Notes: a model not told the origin generated them from the letters alone. Positions 26,705-40,727 are shown, counted from the stretch's first letter. The stretch is DNA of 64,000 nt from Dyella kyungheensis (GCF_016905005.1 NZ_JADIKC010000003.1:806001-870000), one strand, 5' to 3'. Made by a program: numbers and translations.

Positions 26705-27244
26705 ATGAGCGAATTGCTTGCCCAGTTTCAGCATTACCGCCAGCAGTGGCCCGATGAGCACGACACCACGCATTTCGAGGCATTCCTGGAAGAGGGCCCG
26801 CGGGTGTTCCTGCGCGCGGCGCTGGAAGGGCATTTCACCGGATCGGCCTGGCTGGTCAGCGCGGACGGCGAGCGCGTGTTGTTGACCCATCACCGCAAAC
26901 TGCAGCGCTGGCTGCAGCTGGGCGGTCATGCGGACGGCGACATGGAGCTGTCGCGCGTCGCCTTGCGCGAGGCGGAAGAAGAGTCCGGCCTCACCGGCCT
27001 GAGCGTGGACGCCGAACCGTTCGATCTGGATCGCCATCGCATTCCTGCGCGCGGTCATGAGCCCGAGCACTGGCACTACGATGTGCGTTACGTGGTGCGC
27101 GCGGGATCGAACGAGGCGTTCGAGATCAACGAGGAATCGCTGGCGCTCGCGTGGCGTTCCATTCGGGAGATCGCCGACGATCCGGGCAGCGACGCATCGC
27201 TGCGGCGCATGGCAGTCAAGTGGCTGCGGCGCAGCCCCCGCTGA
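26705..27244 (+). CDS. Nudix hydrolase
   Basis: A 179-residue cytoplasmic pyrophosphohydrolase. The Nudix box is complete: GGHADGDMELSRVALREAEEESGL (Gly, REAEEES core), with the metal-binding glutamates. Upstream ALEGHFTGSAWLVSADGERVLLTHH is the usual strand region. Substrate cannot be assigned. It ends 6 bp from the convergent haaO gene. The 250-bp gap upstream separates it from the divergent permease and should contain both promoters. Confidence 0.9.
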   Translation: MSELLAQFQHYRQQWPDEHDTTHFEAFLEEGPRVFLRAALEGHFTGSAWLVSADGERVLLTHHRKLQRWLQLGGHADGDMELSRVALREAEEESGLTGLSVDAEPFDLDRHRIPARGHEPEHWHYDVRYVVRAGSNEAFEINEESLALAWRSIREIADDPGSDASLRRMAVKWLRRSPR

Positions 27245-27250
27245 AATGAT

Positions 27251-27772
27251 TCAGGCGTACTTGGCGGGCGCTGGGTTCAAGTGCCCGCACTCGACGCAGG
27301 TACGCGCGTCGATCGAGCGGTAGAACCGTTCGAATACCGGCGGAAAGTCGCGCTCGATGCTGTCGAGGGTGAAGTACTCCTCGTACAGCTTGTGATTGCA
27401 GCGCTCGCAATACCACATCAAGCCGTCTTTCTCGCCGGCCAGGCGGCGGCGCTCGATCACCAGCCCGATGGAGTCGGGCATCCGTTGCGGCGAATGCGGC
27501 ACGCAGGGCGGCAGATAGAACATCTGGCCGGCACGGATGGGAATGTCGCGCGCCGCGCCTTCATCCTGCACCTTCAGCACCATCTCGCCTTCGAGCTGGT
27601 AGAAGAATTCCGGGCCTTCGTCGTAATGGAAATCGGTGCGCGAATTCGGGCCGCCCACGATCATCACGATGAAGTCGCCATCGACGATGCACTTGTTGCC
27701 CACCGGCGGCTTCAGCAAATGCCGATGCTCGTCGATCCAGCGCTGCAGGTCGATGGGAGGCGTGAGGGCCAT
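27251..27772 (-). CDS. nbaC: 3-hydroxyanthranilate 3,4-dioxygenase
   Basis: Cupin iron enzyme of tryptophan/kynurenine degradation and de novo NAD synthesis; opens the ring of 3-hydroxyanthranilate. Active-site iron ligands are His49, Glu55 and His93 ([27 protein letters not shown]). A second, rubredoxin-like iron site is formed by Cys122, Cys125, Cys159 and Cys162 (YCERC; TCVECG). It has 173 residues, the bacterial size. No other kynurenine pathway genes are adjacent, so the rest must be elsewhere. haaO is an equivalent symbol. Confidence 0.95.
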   Translation of the reverse strand: MALTPPIDLQRWIDEHRHLLKPPVGNKCIVDGDFIVMIVGGPNSRTDFHYDEGPEFFYQLEGEMVLKVQDEGAARDIPIRAGQMFYLPPCVPHSPQRMPDSIGLVIERRRLAGEKDGLMWYCERCNHKLYEEYFTLDSIERDFPPVFERFYRSIDARTCVECGHLNPAPAKYA

Positions 27773-27880
27773 GGGGACTCCGGCTCAAGAGAGGTTGAAG
27801 ATAGCGCCGGTGGCATGGGTTGGGAAAGGGTGTCTCTTGGTGTAGCTGCGCGGGCGACGCGCACCAAAGTAAAACACCCT

Positions 27881-27960
27881 TGTGGGAGCGCACTTGTGCG
27901 CGACAAACCGACTGAGCGATACACCCAGGCGTGGCTGTCGCGCACAAGTGCGCTCCAACA
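27881..27960. repeat. REP-type palindrome, family 1 copy B
   Basis: Left arm TGTGGGAGCGCACTTGTGCG and right arm CGCACAAGTGCGCTCC are separated by about 40 bp. The asymmetric middle (GACAAACCGACTGAGCGATACACCC) is recognisably the same as in copies C and E. It lies between haaO and parE, which are on the same strand. Confidence 0.9.
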
Positions 27961-28025
27961 GAAAAGCGCAGACGTTCCCGCGAGCACCCGCCCCTCACCC
28001 CGGCGGGGAGAGGGAGCAAGAAGAC

Positions 28026-29915
28026 TCAAACCTCGAGCGTCGCCAGATCGCCCTTTTCCTCGAGCCACGCCTTGCGGTCGCTGGCGCGCTTCTTGGCCAG
28101 CAACATATCCATCAGCTTGGTCGTGCCATCGTCGCCGTCCACGGTGAGCTGCACCAGGCGGCGTGTATCCGGATGGATGGTGGACTCGCGCAACTGCGGC
28201 GGATTCATCTCGCCCAGGCCCTTGAAGCGGGTAGTGTTCACCTGGCCCTTCATCTTCTCGCGCTGCACGCGTTCGAGCATCGCGTTCTTCTCGTTCTCGT
28301 CCAGGCAATAGAACACCTGCTTGCCCACGTCGACGCGGAACAGCGGCGGCATGGCGACGAACACATGGCCCTCGCGCACCAGCGACGGGAAGTGGCGCAG
28401 GAACAGTGCGCTCAGCAGGGTCGCGATATGCAGGCCGTCGGAGTCCGCGTCGGCGAGGATGATCACCTTGCCGTAGCGCAGACCGGAGAGATCGTCCTTG
28501 CCCGGATCGCAACCGATCGCCACGGCGAGGTTGTGCACTTCTTCCGAAGCCAGCACAGAGCCCGATTCCACTTCCCAGGTATTCAGGATCTTGCCGCGCA
28601 GCGGAAGGATCGCCTGGAATTCCTTGTCGCGCGCCTGCTTGGCACTGCCGCCGGCCGAATCACCCTCGACCAGGAACAGCTCGGTGCGGGTGAGGTCGGT
28701 GGCGGTGCAGTCAGCAAGTTTGCCGGGCAGGGCGGGACCCTGGGTGATCTTCTTGCGGACGACTTGCTTGGCGGCCTTCAGGCGGGCGCTGGCGCGCTCG
28801 ATGGCAAGCTGCGCGATGCGTTCGCCCAGATCCACATGCTGGTTGAGCCACAGGCTGAAAGCATCGTGGATGACGTTCTCGACCATGCCCGCGGCGTTGC
28901 GCGAGGACAGGCGCTCCTTGGTCTGGCCGGCGAACTGCGGATCCTGCAGCTTGGTCGACAGCACGAAGGCGAGGCGTTCCCACACGTCTTCCGGCGCCAG
29001 CTTCACGCCGCGCGGGAGCAGGTTGCGGATGTCGCAGAATTCGCGGATCGCATTGGTGAGGCCCGAGCGCAGGCCGTTCACGTGCGTGCCGCCTTGCGCG
29101 GTGGGAATCAGGTTGACGTAGCTTTCCTGCACCAGCTCGCCTTCCGGCAGCCAGGCGAGGGCGACGTCGAGGCCGTCCGCCTCGCGCTGGATGTGGTGCA
29201 CGAACAATTCGGCGGGAATCGCTTCGGCGCCGTCCAGCTCGTCGCGCAGGTAATCGCGCAGGCCGTCCTCGTAGTACCACTCATTGACTTCGCCGGTGGC
29301 CTCGTCGGTGAGCTTCACGCTCAGGCCTGCGCACAGCACCGCCTTGGCGCGCAGCAGGTGGCGCAACTTCGACAGCGAGATCTTCGGCGAGTCGAAGTAT
29401 TTCGGGTCGGCCCAGAAGCGCACGGTGGTGCCGGTCTTCTTCTTCGGCACCGAGCCGATGATGTCGAGATCGCTGGCGCGGTCGCCGTTCTCGAACGCCA
29501 TGCGGTATTCGTTGCCGTCGCGGCGGATGGTGACTTCCACGCGGTTGGAAAGTGCATTCACCACCGACACGCCCACGCCGTGCAGGCCACCGGAGAAGTT
29601 GTAGTTCTTGCCGGAGAATTTGCCGCCCGCGTGCAGGCGGGTGAGGATCAGCTCGACACCCGGCACGCCTTCTTCCGGATGGATATCCACCGGCATGCCG
29701 CGGCCGTCGTCGCTCACTTCCACCGAGCCGTCGGTATGGACGATCACGTCCAGCGTCTTGGCGTGGCCGGAGATGGCCTCGTCCACCGAGTTGTCGATGA
29801 CTTCCTGCGCCAGGTGGTTCGGGCGCGAGGTGTCGGTATACATGCCCGGGCGGCGCTTGACGGGGTCAAGGCCAGAGAGGACTTCAATGTCGGCGGCGTT
29901 GTAGCGACTGCTCAT
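28026..29915 (-). CDS. parE: DNA topoisomerase IV subunit B
   Basis: ATPase subunit of the type II topoisomerase that decatenates daughter chromosomes. The GHKL ATPase has EVIDNSVDEAISGHAK, SDDGRGMPV, and GGLHGVGVSVVNALS. The TOPRIM domain has FLVEGDSAGGSAKQARDKEFQAILPL and DADSDGLHI. A C-terminal PRFKGLGEMNP-type segment (TRFKGLGEMNPPQL) is present. Its 629 residues and the short N-terminus (RYNAADIEVLSGLDPVKRRPGMY) favour ParE over the longer GyrB. parC is not in the window. Confidence 0.96.
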   Translation of the reverse strand: MSSRYNAADIEVLSGLDPVKRRPGMYTDTSRPNHLAQEVIDNSVDEAISGHAKTLDVIVHTDGSVEVSDDGRGMPVDIHPEEGVPGVELILTRLHAGGKFSGKNYNFSGGLHGVGVSVVNALSNRVEVTIRRDGNEYRMAFENGDRASDLDIIGSVPKKKTGTTVRFWADPKYFDSPKISLSKLRHLLRAKAVLCAGLSVKLTDEATGEVNEWYYEDGLRDYLRDELDGAEAIPAELFVHHIQREADGLDVALAWLPEGELVQESYVNLIPTAQGGTHVNGLRSGLTNAIREFCDIRNLLPRGVKLAPEDVWERLAFVLSTKLQDPQFAGQTKERLSSRNAAGMVENVIHDAFSLWLNQHVDLGERIAQLAIERASARLKAAKQVVRKKITQGPALPGKLADCTATDLTRTELFLVEGDSAGGSAKQARDKEFQAILPLRGKILNTWEVESGSVLASEEVHNLAVAIGCDPGKDDLSGLRYGKVIILADADSDGLHIATLLSALFLRHFPSLVREGHVFVAMPPLFRVDVGKQVFYCLDENEKNAMLERVQREKMKGQVNTTRFKGLGEMNPPQLRESTIHPDTRRLVQLTVDGDDGTTKLMDMLLAKKRASDRKAWLEEKGDLATLEV

Positions 29916-30009
29916 GGGGTGCGGGGTCGATGCTCGGGTAAGCGGAGGAGGATGGCTGGGGCGGCGGGAAGGGTCAAGATCGGGCTGCGAAAGCGCCTCC
30001 TGCTTAGCT

Positions 30010-30138
30010 CGTCATCCCGGCGCAGGCCGGGATCCAGTAGCGATCCCGCAGAGTTTTCGTCCAAAGCCAGCCTGTGTATGGTTTCGCCGAAACCATGTAC
30101 TGACGCCACTGGATCCCGGCCTGCGCCGGGATGACGGG
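30010..30138. repeat. Intergenic palindrome, family 2 copy F
   Basis: CGTCATCCCGGCGCAGGCCG (continuing GGATCCAGTAGCG) and its inverted complement are separated by about 65 bp. The interior carries a smaller GGTTTCG/CGAAACC hairpin. It lies between parE and the aminopeptidase gene. Related copies are at 36247 and 44414. Confidence 0.88.
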
Positions 30139-30144
30139 CAAGAC

Positions 30145-31944
30145 CTAAAGCGGGGCGCAGTGCCGTTCCAGCCAGGCCAGGTCCGCATCCTCCAGCAGGG
30201 GCGCCAGGGCAGCGCGTACGGTGGCGTGGTAGTCGTCCAGCCAGGCCCGTTCCTCGGGATTGAGCAGGCCCGGCTCGAGGGCGCGGCGATCGAACGGGCA
30301 CAGGGTGAGCGTCTCGAACGCGTAGAACTCGCCGAATTCGGTCTTGTCCGCCTCGATCACCACCGCCAGGTTCTCGTGGCGGATGCCGTGCCGGCCGGGC
30401 TTGTACAGGCCGGGCTCGATCGAGGTGATCATGCCCGGGTCCAGCGGCACCAGTGTGGCGCCCGACGCGGGCGGGCGGATGCCGTGCGGGCCTTCGTGCA
30501 CATTGAGGAAATAACCCACGCCATGGCCGGTGCCGTGGCCATAGTCCATGCCGCTCGCCCACAGCGGAGCGCGCGCCAGTGCATCCAGCTGAGGACCGCT
30601 GGCGCCCTTGGGGAAACGGGCGCGGCTGAGTGCGATCAGGCCCTTCATCACCAGGGTGGCGTCGCGGCGTTGCTCGGCGGTGGTTTCGCCCAGCGCGAGC
30701 ACGCGGGTGATGTCGGTGGTGCCGCCCAGGTACTGGCCGCCGGAATCGACCAGCAGCAGACCCTGCGCCTTCAGCGTGCTGTGCGCTTCGGGCGTGGCGC
30801 GGTAATGCGGCAGCGCGCCGTTGGCCATGTAGCCGGCGATGGTCGAGAAACTCTCGCCCACGAAGTTCGGTTGCGCGGCACGCGCTTCGCGCAGCAGGGC
30901 ATCCACATCGAGTTCGGTTTGCGCCATGCCGGCGGTGACGCGTTCCTCCAGCCGGCGGAACGCGCGCACCAGCGCGGCGCCGTCGCAGCGCATGACGTCG
31001 CGGACGTGTTCCAGCTCCGCTTCTGTCTTGCGCGCCTTGAACAGGGTCGTGGGGTTGGCCGCCTCGATCACCGTCGTGCTGGCAGGAACGGCGGCTGCCA
31101 CGGCGACCACCACGCGGTTGCCATCCAGCAGCAGCCGGTCCTGCGCGCCCAGTTCGGAAAGCGCATCGGTCACGGTGGCGTAGTCGGCAATGCGGATCTG
31201 ATCGGCGGCCAGCGCCTGCACCAGCGCATCGCTGAGCTTGCCCCGGTCCACGAACAGGGTGGCGTGTCCCTCCGCCTGCACCAGCAGATGCGCGAGGAAC
31301 ACCGGATTGCATTCCACATCGCTGCCGCGCAGGTTGGTCAGCCACGCAATATCGTCGAGGCTGGACAGCAGATGATGCGTCGCGCCCTGTTTGCGCATGG
31401 CAGTACGCAGGCGAGCGAATTTGTCGCCGCGCGGCTGGGTCGCGTAGCGGGCGGGATGCTCGACGATGGGCGCGCCGGGCAGGGCGGGGCGGTCCGGCCA
31501 GATCAGCGCGGGCAGGTCCAGATCGGTGCGCAGGCGTGCGCCGATACGCTCCAGGCGCCGTCCCAGTTGCCGCGAGGCGGCGAGCGGAAAGCTGTCGCCG
31601 GCCACCGCCAGCGTCTGGCCTTCGCCCAGTTGGTCCAGTATCCAGTCGATATGTTCCGGCGCGTGGGCCACGCGCTGTTTCATCAGCTCGACGCCGCTAC
31701 CCGCCAGCTCATGCGCGGCCTGGGCGAAATAGCGGCTGTCGGTCCATAGGCCGGCGTGCTTGGCCGTGACGACCAGCGTGCCGGCCGATCCGGTAAAGCC
31801 GGACATCCATTGGCGAGCCTGCCAATGCGCGGGCAGGTACTCGGACAGGTGCGGGTCGGCGCTGGGAATCAGGCAGGCGGCGATGCCGTTTTGCTGCATT
31901 GCTTGCCGAAGGGCAGTCAGTTTCGCGGGCGTGGTCTGGTCCAT
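30145..31944 (-). CDS. Xaa-Pro aminopeptidase (M24 family, three-domain type)
   Basis: A 599-residue cytoplasmic peptidase that removes N-terminal residues preceding proline. Two creatinase-like N-terminal domains (about 1-305) precede a pita-bread metallopeptidase domain. Metal ligands are visible: two Asp in LLLVDSGGQYLGGTTDITRV, His in GTGHGVGYFLNVHEG, Glu in MITSIEPGLY and Glu near IRHENLAVVIEA. The length and domain count match eukaryotic-type XPNPEP1 rather than the roughly 440-residue E. coli PepP. It stands alone, flanked by a family 2 palindrome at its 3' end. Confidence 0.93.
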   Translation of the reverse strand: MDQTTPAKLTALRQAMQQNGIAACLIPSADPHLSEYLPAHWQARQWMSGFTGSAGTLVVTAKHAGLWTDSRYFAQAAHELAGSGVELMKQRVAHAPEHIDWILDQLGEGQTLAVAGDSFPLAASRQLGRRLERIGARLRTDLDLPALIWPDRPALPGAPIVEHPARYATQPRGDKFARLRTAMRKQGATHHLLSSLDDIAWLTNLRGSDVECNPVFLAHLLVQAEGHATLFVDRGKLSDALVQALAADQIRIADYATVTDALSELGAQDRLLLDGNRVVVAVAAAVPASTTVIEAANPTTLFKARKTEAELEHVRDVMRCDGAALVRAFRRLEERVTAGMAQTELDVDALLREARAAQPNFVGESFSTIAGYMANGALPHYRATPEAHSTLKAQGLLLVDSGGQYLGGTTDITRVLALGETTAEQRRDATLVMKGLIALSRARFPKGASGPQLDALARAPLWASGMDYGHGTGHGVGYFLNVHEGPHGIRPPASGATLVPLDPGMITSIEPGLYKPGRHGIRHENLAVVIEADKTEFGEFYAFETLTLCPFDRRALEPGLLNPEERAWLDDYHATVRAALAPLLEDADLAWLERHCAPL

Positions 31945-32170
31945 CGGCGCATGGTAGCAGGGGGCGCCGCAAGCCCGGTTTTTCCCCGCTTTTCGACCAA
32001 GGTCGACGCACGAATGCGGGTGCGCGCGCTTGCTTTTTCAAGTCAAGTGGTCGCGACCGCATGCGCAAAATGTTGCATGTGCGGCATTGTGTCTCTAGGA
32101 GGCGAAAACGCTCGGACAAATCGCTAACATGCCGCCCGTCCCCACGCTGTACCCCAGGTAGTCAGTGAAC

Positions 32171-33154
32171 ATGCAAGCCCTCTTTTCGCGCCTGCGCTAT
32201 GCAGGCGTTGGCGCCGCTGTGTTGCTCAGCGGTTGCAATCTGGAAGTCCTCACGCCCAAGGGCGACATCGGTGCCCACGAGAAATCCCTGATCCTGATCG
32301 CGCTGGGCCTGATGGCCATCGTGGCGATTCCGGTGATCGCGATGACGCTGTGGTTCCCCTGGCGCTACCGCAAGGCCAACAAGAAGGCTACCTACGCGCC
32401 GACCTGGTCGCACTCGAGCAAGATCGAAGTGGTGGTGTGGACCATCCCCGCGATCATCGTGGCCATCCTCGCCGTGATCACCTGGACGAGCTCGCATGCG
32501 CTCGATCCGTACAAGCCGCTGGAGTCCGAAGCCAAGCCGGTGACGGTGCAGGTCGTGTCGATGGACTGGAAGTGGCTGTTCGTCTATCCGGAATACGGCG
32601 TGGCCTCGGTCAACGAGCTGGCCTTCCCGGTCGATCGCCCGGTCAATTTCCAGATCACCTCCGATTCGGTGATGAACGCCTTCTTCATCCCGCAGCTGGG
32701 CAGCCAGGTCTATGCGATGGCGGGCATGGAAACCAAGCTGCACCTGATCGCCCGCGAGCCGGGTGCGTACGACGGCCTGTCGACCAACTTCAGTGGCGAA
32801 GGCTTCTCGGACATGCACTTCAAGGCCATCGCCACCTCGGAAGACGGCTTCAAGGACTGGATCGCCAAGGCCAAGGCCACTCAGGCCACGCTCGACGCCG
32901 ACAGCTACAAGACGCTGGCCAAGCCCAGCGAGAAGACGCCGGTTGCCTACTACGGCAACGTCAGCAACGGCTTGTTCTCCAGCGTGCTCAACCAGCACAT
33001 GGACGGCATGTCGCATGACGCGGGCACGCACGAAGCGATGTCGATGGACATGCATCACGACGCGCCGGAAGAAAGCATGCAGATGGACATGCGCGAACAC
33101 CAGGACGGGGGCGCAGTGTCCTCGAACATCACCCCGGCCAAGGCAGAGAAGTAA
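32171..33154 (+). CDS. cyoA: Cytochrome bo3 ubiquinol oxidase subunit II
   Basis: Membrane-anchored subunit of the quinol oxidase. A lipobox LLSGC gives a lipidated Cys22; two membrane helices follow (about 38-60 and 85-105), then a periplasmic cupredoxin-fold domain with VQVVSMDWKWLFVYPEYG and DSVMNAFFIPQLGSQVYAM. The CuA cysteine ligands of cytochrome c oxidases are absent, as expected for quinol oxidases. From about residue 276 a Met/His-rich tail runs to the C-terminus (8 Met and 6 His in about 35 residues). ATG 32171 is preferred over GTG two codons upstream. First gene of cyoABCD. Confidence 0.95.
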   Translation: MQALFSRLRYAGVGAAVLLSGCNLEVLTPKGDIGAHEKSLILIALGLMAIVAIPVIAMTLWFPWRYRKANKKATYAPTWSHSSKIEVVVWTIPAIIVAILAVITWTSSHALDPYKPLESEAKPVTVQVVSMDWKWLFVYPEYGVASVNELAFPVDRPVNFQITSDSVMNAFFIPQLGSQVYAMAGMETKLHLIAREPGAYDGLSTNFSGEGFSDMHFKAIATSEDGFKDWIAKAKATQATLDADSYKTLAKPSEKTPVAYYGNVSNGLFSSVLNQHMDGMSHDAGTHEAMSMDMHHDAPEESMQMDMREHQDGGAVSSNITPAKAEK

Positions 33155-33157
33155 GCC

Positions 33158-35182
33158 ATGTTTGGAAAGCTCACCCTTGACGCGATTCCCTATCACGAAC
33201 CGATCGTGATGGTGACGCTCGCCGCCGTCCTCCTTGGCGGCCTGGCGATGCTCGCGGCTCTTACCAAGTTCCGTCTGTGGGGTTACCTGTGGAAGGAGTG
33301 GTTCACCTCGGTGGACCACAAGAAGATCGGCATCATGTACATCATCGTGGCGCTGGTCATGCTGCTGCGCGGTTTTGCCGATGCGCTGATGATGCGTTTG
33401 CAGCAGGCGACGGCCGCGGCCGATTCGGCCGGCTACCTGCCGCCACACCACTTCGATCAGGTGTTCACCGCCCACGGCGTGATCATGATCTTCTTCGTGG
33501 CGATGCCGCTGATCACCGGCCTGATGAACATGGTCGTGCCGCTGCAGATCGGCGCGCGCGACGTGGCGTATCCGTTCCTGAACTCGCTCAGCTTCTGGCT
33601 GTTCCTGTCGGGCGTGTTCCTGGTGATGGTGTCGCTGTTCGTCGGCGACTTCGCCGCGACCGGCTGGCTGGCGTATCCGCCGTTGTCGGGGCTTGATTAC
33701 AGTCCAACGGTCGGCGTGGATTACTACATCTGGGCGCTGCAGCTATCGGGCCTGGGCACGACGCTGAGCGGCATCAACTTCATCGTGACCATCATGAAGA
33801 TGCGCACGCCCGGCATGACGCTGATGAAGATGCCGGTGTTCACCTGGACGGCGCTGGTCACCAATATCCTGATCGTCGCGGCGTTCCCGATCCTCACGGT
33901 GACGCTGGCGCTGCTCACGGCCGACCGTTACCTGGGCATGCACTTCTTCACCAACGATCTTGGCGGCAACGCCATGATGTACGTGAACCTGATCTGGATC
34001 TGGGGCCACCCCGAGGTCTACATCCTGGTGCTGCCGTGCTTTGGCGCGTACTCGGAAATCGTCGCCACGTTCTCCAAGAAGCCGCTGTTCGGTTACAAGT
34101 CGATGGTCTATGCGACTTCGGCGATCGGTGTGCTGTCGTTCCTGGTGTGGCTGCACCACTTCTTCACCATGGGTTCGGGCGCGAACGTCAATGCTTTCTT
34201 CGGCATCATGACGATGATCATCTCGGTGCCTACCGGCGCGAAGCTGTTCAACTGGTTGTTCACCATGTACCGCGGCCGCGTCGAAATGACCGTGCCGATG
34301 CTGTGGACGATCGGCTTCATGGTCACCTTCGTGGTGGGCGGCGTCACCGGCGTGCTGATGGCGGTGCCGGGTGCGGACTTCGTCCTGCACAACAGCGTGT
34401 TCCTGATCGCGCACTTCCATAACGTGATCATCGGCGGCGTGGTGTTCGGCTGCCTGGCGGCGATCAACTACTGGTTCCCCAAGGCGTTCGGCTTCCGCTT
34501 GAACGAGGCCTGGGGCAAGGCGTCGTTCTGGTGCTGGCTGGTGGGTTTCTACGTGGCCTTCGTGCCGCTGTACATCCTCGGCCTGAAGGGCATGACCCGT
34601 CGCATGAACCACTATGCGAACCCCGATTGGCAGCCTTACCTGATCGTGGCCGCCATCGGCGCGGCGATCATCGCGGCCGGCATCTTCTGCATCCTGATGC
34701 AGTTCTACGTCAGCGTGCGCGACCGCAAGAAGCTCACCGATCCCAGCGGCGACCCATGGGGTGGCCGCACCCTGGAATGGTCGATCAGCTCGCCCGCACC
34801 GTTCTACAACTTTGCAACGCTGCCCCAGGTCCGTGAACTGGACCAGTTCTGGGAAGACAAACAAAACGGAGTCGCCTACGTGCAACCTGCCAAGTACGAA
34901 GACATTCACATGCCCCGCAACACCGGCGTCGGTGTGGTCATGGGCGCGTTCGGTACGGTCCTGGGTTTTGCCCTGGTGTGGCACATCTGGTGGATGGCGG
35001 CGGTCGGCCTGCTCGGCATGATTGCGTCCTTCATCGTGCGCGCCTACGACCGCGACGTCGATTACTGGGTGCCGGCGGCCGAAGTGGAGCGCATCGAGCG
35101 TTCGCGTCACGCCCAGCTCAAGCAGTTCCAGACCACGCAGGTGGCTCCGGTGGCGGCGCCGCAGCGTCAGAAGGTGGCGTAA
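33158..35182 (+). CDS. cyoB: Cytochrome bo3 ubiquinol oxidase subunit I
   Basis: Catalytic heme-copper subunit with heme b, heme o and CuB; reduces O2 and pumps protons. Seen are the CuB His-Tyr motif [14 protein letters not shown], the CuB pair WLHHFFTMG, and the heme-ligand segment [14 protein letters not shown]. It has 674 residues and about 15 helices, with the N-terminal extension typical of CyoB. It is 3 bp from cyoA and 3 bp from cyoC. Confidence 0.97.
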   Translation: MFGKLTLDAIPYHEPIVMVTLAAVLLGGLAMLAALTKFRLWGYLWKEWFTSVDHKKIGIMYIIVALVMLLRGFADALMMRLQQATAAADSAGYLPPHHFDQVFTAHGVIMIFFVAMPLITGLMNMVVPLQIGARDVAYPFLNSLSFWLFLSGVFLVMVSLFVGDFAATGWLAYPPLSGLDYSPTVGVDYYIWALQLSGLGTTLSGINFIVTIMKMRTPGMTLMKMPVFTWTALVTNILIVAAFPILTVTLALLTADRYLGMHFFTNDLGGNAMMYVNLIWIWGHPEVYILVLPCFGAYSEIVATFSKKPLFGYKSMVYATSAIGVLSFLVWLHHFFTMGSGANVNAFFGIMTMIISVPTGAKLFNWLFTMYRGRVEMTVPMLWTIGFMVTFVVGGVTGVLMAVPGADFVLHNSVFLIAHFHNVIIGGVVFGCLAAINYWFPKAFGFRLNEAWGKASFWCWLVGFYVAFVPLYILGLKGMTRRMNHYANPDWQPYLIVAAIGAAIIAAGIFCILMQFYVSVRDRKKLTDPSGDPWGGRTLEWSISSPAPFYNFATLPQVRELDQFWEDKQNGVAYVQPAKYEDIHMPRNTGVGVVMGAFGTVLGFALVWHIWWMAAVGLLGMIASFIVRAYDRDVDYWVPAAEVERIERSRHAQLKQFQTTQVAPVAAPQRQKVA

Positions 35183-35185
35183 GTC

Positions 35186-35818
35186 ATGAGCAGTCCCGCA
35201 GTAAGCGCCACCCACGGCGCGCTCGACGGCATCTCCCACGGGGGAGATGCCCATCACCACGACGATGGATCCAAGACCCTGCTGGGGTTCTGGATCTATC
35301 TGATGAGCGACTGCCTGATCTTCTCGGGCCTGTTCGCCACCTTCGCCGTGCTGGGCAACGCCACCGCCGGCGGTCCCAGCGGCAAGGAGCTGTTCGAGCT
35401 GCCGTACGTGCTCGGCGAGACCATGCTGCTGCTGATCTCGTCGGTCACCTTCGGCATGGCCATGCTCGCCATGCATGCCGGCAAGAAGAATGCGCTGCTG
35501 GCCTGGCTGGCGGTGACCTTCGTGTTCGGCGCCGGCTTCATCGGCATGGAAGTGCATGAGTTCGCCAAGCTGATCGCGGACGGCGCCGGCCCGAGCCGCA
35601 GCGCGTTCCTGTCCAGCTACTTCACCCTGGTCGGCACCCACGGTCTGCACGTGACCTGCGGCCTGATCTGGCTGGTGGTGATGATGGACCAGATGCGCCG
35701 CTACGGCCTGACCGACGCGACCCGTCGCCGTCTGTCCTGCCTGAGCCTGTTCTGGCACTTCCTGGACATCGTCTGGATCTGCGTGTTCACCTTCGTCTAC
35801 CTGCGGGGGGCCATCTGA
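35186..35818 (+). CDS. cyoC: Cytochrome bo3 ubiquinol oxidase subunit III
   Basis: Five-helix structural subunit of 210 residues. The N-terminal His-rich stretch [15 protein letters not shown] precedes [22 protein letters not shown]. The subunit III pattern [18 protein letters not shown] and [20 protein letters not shown] is clear. It shares its last base with the first base of cyoD. Confidence 0.96.
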   Translation: MSSPAVSATHGALDGISHGGDAHHHDDGSKTLLGFWIYLMSDCLIFSGLFATFAVLGNATAGGPSGKELFELPYVLGETMLLLISSVTFGMAMLAMHAGKKNALLAWLAVTFVFGAGFIGMEVHEFAKLIADGAGPSRSAFLSSYFTLVGTHGLHVTCGLIWLVVMMDQMRRYGLTDATRRRLSCLSLFWHFLDIVWICVFTFVYLRGAI

Positions 35819-36186
35819 TGTCCGACTATCATTCGTCCCACGATGCGGCCCATCACGACGCCGCCCATGGCAGCACCAAGTCCTACCTGGTCGGCTTCGT
35901 GCTGTCGGTGGTGCTGACCCTGGCCTCGTTTGGCGTGGTCATGAGCGGCAAGGTCCCGCACGACTTGATGATGCCCGGCATCATCGTGTTCGGCGTGGCC
36001 CAGCTGATCGTGCAGCTGGTCTACTTCCTGCACATGGGCACCTCGCCCTCGCAGCGCGGCAACCTCGCCATCATGCTGTTCACCCTGCTGATCCTGGCCA
36101 TCGTGGTGGTCGGCTCGCTGTGGGTGCTGCACAACATGAATGTGAACATGATGCATCCGACGTCGCAGATGGTGCCGGTGGAGTAG
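35818..36186 (+). CDS. cyoD: Cytochrome bo3 ubiquinol oxidase subunit IV
   Basis: Small 122-residue three-helix subunit needed for assembly. It has a His-rich N-terminus (SSHDAAHHDAAHGS), then helices near 20-40, 48-68 and 80-102, including LVYFLHMGTSPSQRGN, typical of CyoD/COX4-pro. Last gene of the operon: no cyoE (heme O synthase) follows, and a terminator comes 26 bp after the stop. Confidence 0.95.
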   Translation: MSDYHSSHDAAHHDAAHGSTKSYLVGFVLSVVLTLASFGVVMSGKVPHDLMMPGIIVFGVAQLIVQLVYFLHMGTSPSQRGNLAIMLFTLLILAIVVVGSLWVLHNMNVNMMHPTSQMVPVE

Positions 36187-36211
36187 GGCTGGCTCGTTTC
36201 TGCGTGATGAC

Positions 36212-36242
36212 GAAGGCGCCCTCGGGCGCCTTTGTTGTTTTT
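36212..36242 (+). terminator. Intrinsic terminator of cyoABCD
   Basis: AAGGCGCC-CTCG-GGCGCCTT hairpin followed by TGTTGTTTTT, starting 26 bp after the cyoD stop. Confidence 0.85.
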
Positions 36243-36246
36243 AGGC

Positions 36247-40382
<4,136 letters not shown>

Positions 40383-40400
40383 TAGGAGCGCACTCCGCCT

Positions 40401-40727
40401 ATGCTGCGTTGGGTTGCCCTGATCCTGGTCCTCGTCCTGATCGCTCTGCAGGTAAAACTGTGGAGCGGCACGGGCGGCGTGCACGGCGTGGAAACGCTGC
40501 GCGCGGCGGTGAAGAAGCAGGGCGAGGACAACGACAAGCTGACCCAGCGCAACCAGGCGCTGGGCGCGGACGTGAGCGACCTCAAGCACGGCGAGCAAGC
40601 CGTGGAAGCACGCGCCCGCGCCGAGCTCGGCCTGATCAAGCCAGGCGAGACGTTCTACCAGGTGGTTGAAAAGCCGGGCGCCACGCAGGCGCCCGCGTCC
40701 GCCACCTCCACCAACGGCAACCCATGA
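40401..40727 (+). CDS. ftsB: Cell division protein FtsB
   Basis: Bitopic divisome protein that forms the FtsQLB complex. It has one N-terminal membrane helix (WVALILVLVLIALQVKLW, residues 3-20), then a coiled coil (about 33-70, ALKKQGEDNDKL-like heptads), and the conserved motif ELGLIKPGETFYQVVE. It has 108 residues with an Ala/Thr/Pro-rich tail. Its position between eno and ispD is the classical one. It overlaps ispD by 4 bp. Confidence 0.94.
   Translation: MLRWVALILVLVLIALQVKLWSGTGGVHGVETLRAAVKKQGEDNDKLTQRNQALGADVSDLKHGEQAVEARARAELGLIKPGETFYQVVEKPGATQAPASATSTNGNP

Noticed and set aside
27882-30134. 750-codon plus-strand frame opposite parE
   Set aside because: Shadow of parE, extending through two repeat elements.
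33743-35758. 671-codon minus-strand frame opposite cyoB/cyoC
   Set aside because: Shadow of the oxidase genes; His/Gln-rich antisense composition.
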